A stretch of 64,000 nt of DNA, taken from Cercis canadensis. Its lineage: Eukaryota > Streptophyta > Magnoliopsida > Fabales > Fabaceae. The notes under the pieces were generated by a model. It did no database searches. It saw only the letters and a list, made by a program, of their open reading frames with translations, and was not told where the DNA came from. Shown here in pieces: positions 62,801 to 64,000 of the stretch (positions are counted from its first letter, which is position 1; every line of letters starts with the position of its first letter). The translations under genes were made by a program, and so were the position numbers. The stretch lies in the NCBI GenBank assembly GCA_003255065.1, contig QAOA01001066.1, positions 927,627-991,626 of the forward strand, in the 5' to 3' direction.

Positions 62801-63692
62801 GCCTAAATTCAACCCAACACTTATTTACTTGTAAATTGAAAATTTTCTATTCAAAACTTTGAGGTGGGAAGTTGGAAGAACTATCCCTTAATTAGCTAAT
62901 TCTACTTTACTGTTAAAAAGGGGACCTAAACAATCACTAGTCAGCTGCTCTCCTTAGTTTCTTCTAACATTTTCTGTCATTTTAGTTTTTGGCTGACCAT
63001 ACGTTTGACAATCTTAGCTTAGCTCTGTACTATAATATACTTGGACTTTGGAAAGTTGTTAATCAGCACAAAAAAAAAAGAGAGACATTTCAATGTAGGT
63101 TTCCCATGTGCTAATTAAGAAAAGGTGCTGTAGTTTATTGTCATTTTTCAACTCTTAACAGCTATAGACTTTTCAACATGGTTGTTTTTGGTTAAGCTAG
63201 GTCCCTAGTAGATGTATACCAAGACAATTTATTTGATTGGGCCTAAAAGTTTGAATTGAAAGTTCATAAGAACTATGGACCCTAAATCCATCATCGAATA
63301 AGTAACGAGCCCATAAAAGAACAAATTATACAAGTGCGGTAAATCACATTGACAACTGAAATAGAAATATAGAATTGCTTTAGCATTTTGAGAAAATCAT
63401 AATCACATTATAAACAAATTTTACTTTAGACTTGGCCTTAAAAGTAGTTTGTTCATGCTGAATTAATCATTGGAAAGTGAAGGTTGGACTTCAATCCCAT
63501 CATTGAATTGCAAATTTTTTGGATGTTCTAACCAAGCAAAAGAAATAAATATAGAATGATAATCCACCTTATTCTGCTATGCTAAAAAAATTTTATAGAT
63601 CAGTTTCCAGGTCTACTGCTATAGAGTTTATAATTTAAGAATAAGAATAAAGTCAAGTGCTAGCTAGCTACTTGAGAATCAAACAGAAAATG
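59850..63692. other. Intergenic region between the NAC and ABCG genes
   Basis: The first part, to about 60,200, still has ACGT-type elements and belongs to the NAC promoter region. The remainder is AT-rich with no recognisable exon. The stretch before 63693 is the 3' flank of the ABCG gene. Confidence 0.5.
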
Positions 63693-64000
63693 CTAAGCCA
63701 ATTTCTTTGTTACCCCAATCCTCATAAGAGCAAAATAAGCAATAAGTCTATACCCTATGAGCATTATCCCTAGAGCCAAAACAGCCAAACCTAGCCCTTG
63801 CCCGTGAGTCCCCATTTGCTTTATAGGAGGAAAATCTGCAACTAAACAGTGGCCTTCAGAACAAGGGTAAGTCTCAGTAGTATCATACTGAGACCCTATA
63901 AAGAGCTGGTATGTGTAGTAGCTAATGGAGATGTACCTTATCCAAGCTATAAACTTTGGCACATTTTGAACATAAAATCCAGCAGCTAGAAGGAATGTTA
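63693..64000 (-). CDS. ABCG-subfamily half-transporter, C-terminal part (gene continues past the window)
   Basis: The last exon of a plant ABCG (white-brown complex type) transporter; the frame stays open from the stop at 63693 to the window end. It reads TFLLAAGFYVQNVPKFIAWI then RYISISYYTYQLFIGSQY, which is the conserved re-entrant segment, followed by a two-cysteine extracellular loop (YPCSEGHC), the last membrane helix (about LAVLALGIMLIGYRLIAYFA) and the ending RIGVTKKLA. These proteins pair up to export lipids, hormones or phenolics at the plasma membrane. The ATP-binding domain lies outside the window, so the exact member is uncertain; the ABCG9/ABCG14 group is likely, and the neighbouring NAC gene agrees with ABCG9, which in Arabidopsis lies next to ANAC072. 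Confidence 0.9.
   Translation of the reverse strand, partial: TFLLAAGFYVQNVPKFIAWIRYISISYYTYQLFIGSQYDTTETYPCSEGHCLVADFPPIKQMGTHGQGLGLAVLALGIMLIGYRLIAYFALMRIGVTKKLA

Overview
This is nuclear DNA from a eudicot plant. The evidence is the very AT-rich background, GT-AG split genes, a eukaryotic tRNA-Gln, Tourist-like MITEs, a Mutator-like element and an LTR retrotransposon. The clearest genes match Arabidopsis proteins exon by exon. The source looks outbred and heterozygous: several short stretches occur twice in tandem, with the copies joined by a single N, as if two alleles had been left side by side by the assembler. I cannot name the species.

Layout. 0.86-1.07 kb (-): a 68-residue zinc-ribbon protein. 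5.3-8.6 kb (+): an AHL-type 3'(2'),5'-bisphosphate (PAP) phosphatase in three exons. 9.9-10.6 kb: a Tourist-like element carrying a fragment of ACC oxidase. 17.8-18.7 kb (+): an intronless, GC-rich, membrane-anchored SAM methyltransferase. 20.96 kb (+): tRNA-Gln(CUG). 21.7-33.1 kb (-): the 21-exon TRAPPII subunit TRS130/CLUB. 33.9-37.7 kb: a gene graveyard with a DDA1-like fragment and a Pack-MULE holding part of a long-chain acyl-CoA synthetase gene, itself hit by an LTR retrotransposon in one of two tandem copies. 38.0-43.6 kb (+): CYP37, a thylakoid-lumen cyclophilin, 12 exons. 44.9-48.0 kb (+): a chloroplast-targeted Mpv17/PMP22 protein. 49.3-49.7 kb (+): a defensin-like peptide, with a broken relative at 51.0 kb. 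58.1-59.3 kb (-): a stress-type NAC factor of the ANAC019/055/072 group. 63.7 kb to the end (-): the 3' end of an ABCG half-transporter.

The genes do not form a pathway. From memory of Arabidopsis locus numbers, the neighbourhood looks like an old syntenic block that Arabidopsis now holds in pieces: AHL/methyltransferase/TRS130 on chromosome 5, CYP37 beside ANAC055 on 3, Mpv17 beside ANAC019 on 1, and ANAC072 beside ABCG9 on 4. The most unusual content is the transposon capture of host gene pieces (ACC oxidase in a Tourist-like element, LACS in a Pack-MULE that ends about 295 bp before the CYP37 start codon). I found no wholly new biological system; the transposon captures and a 24-bp double-G-box palindrome upstream of the NAC gene are the best leads.
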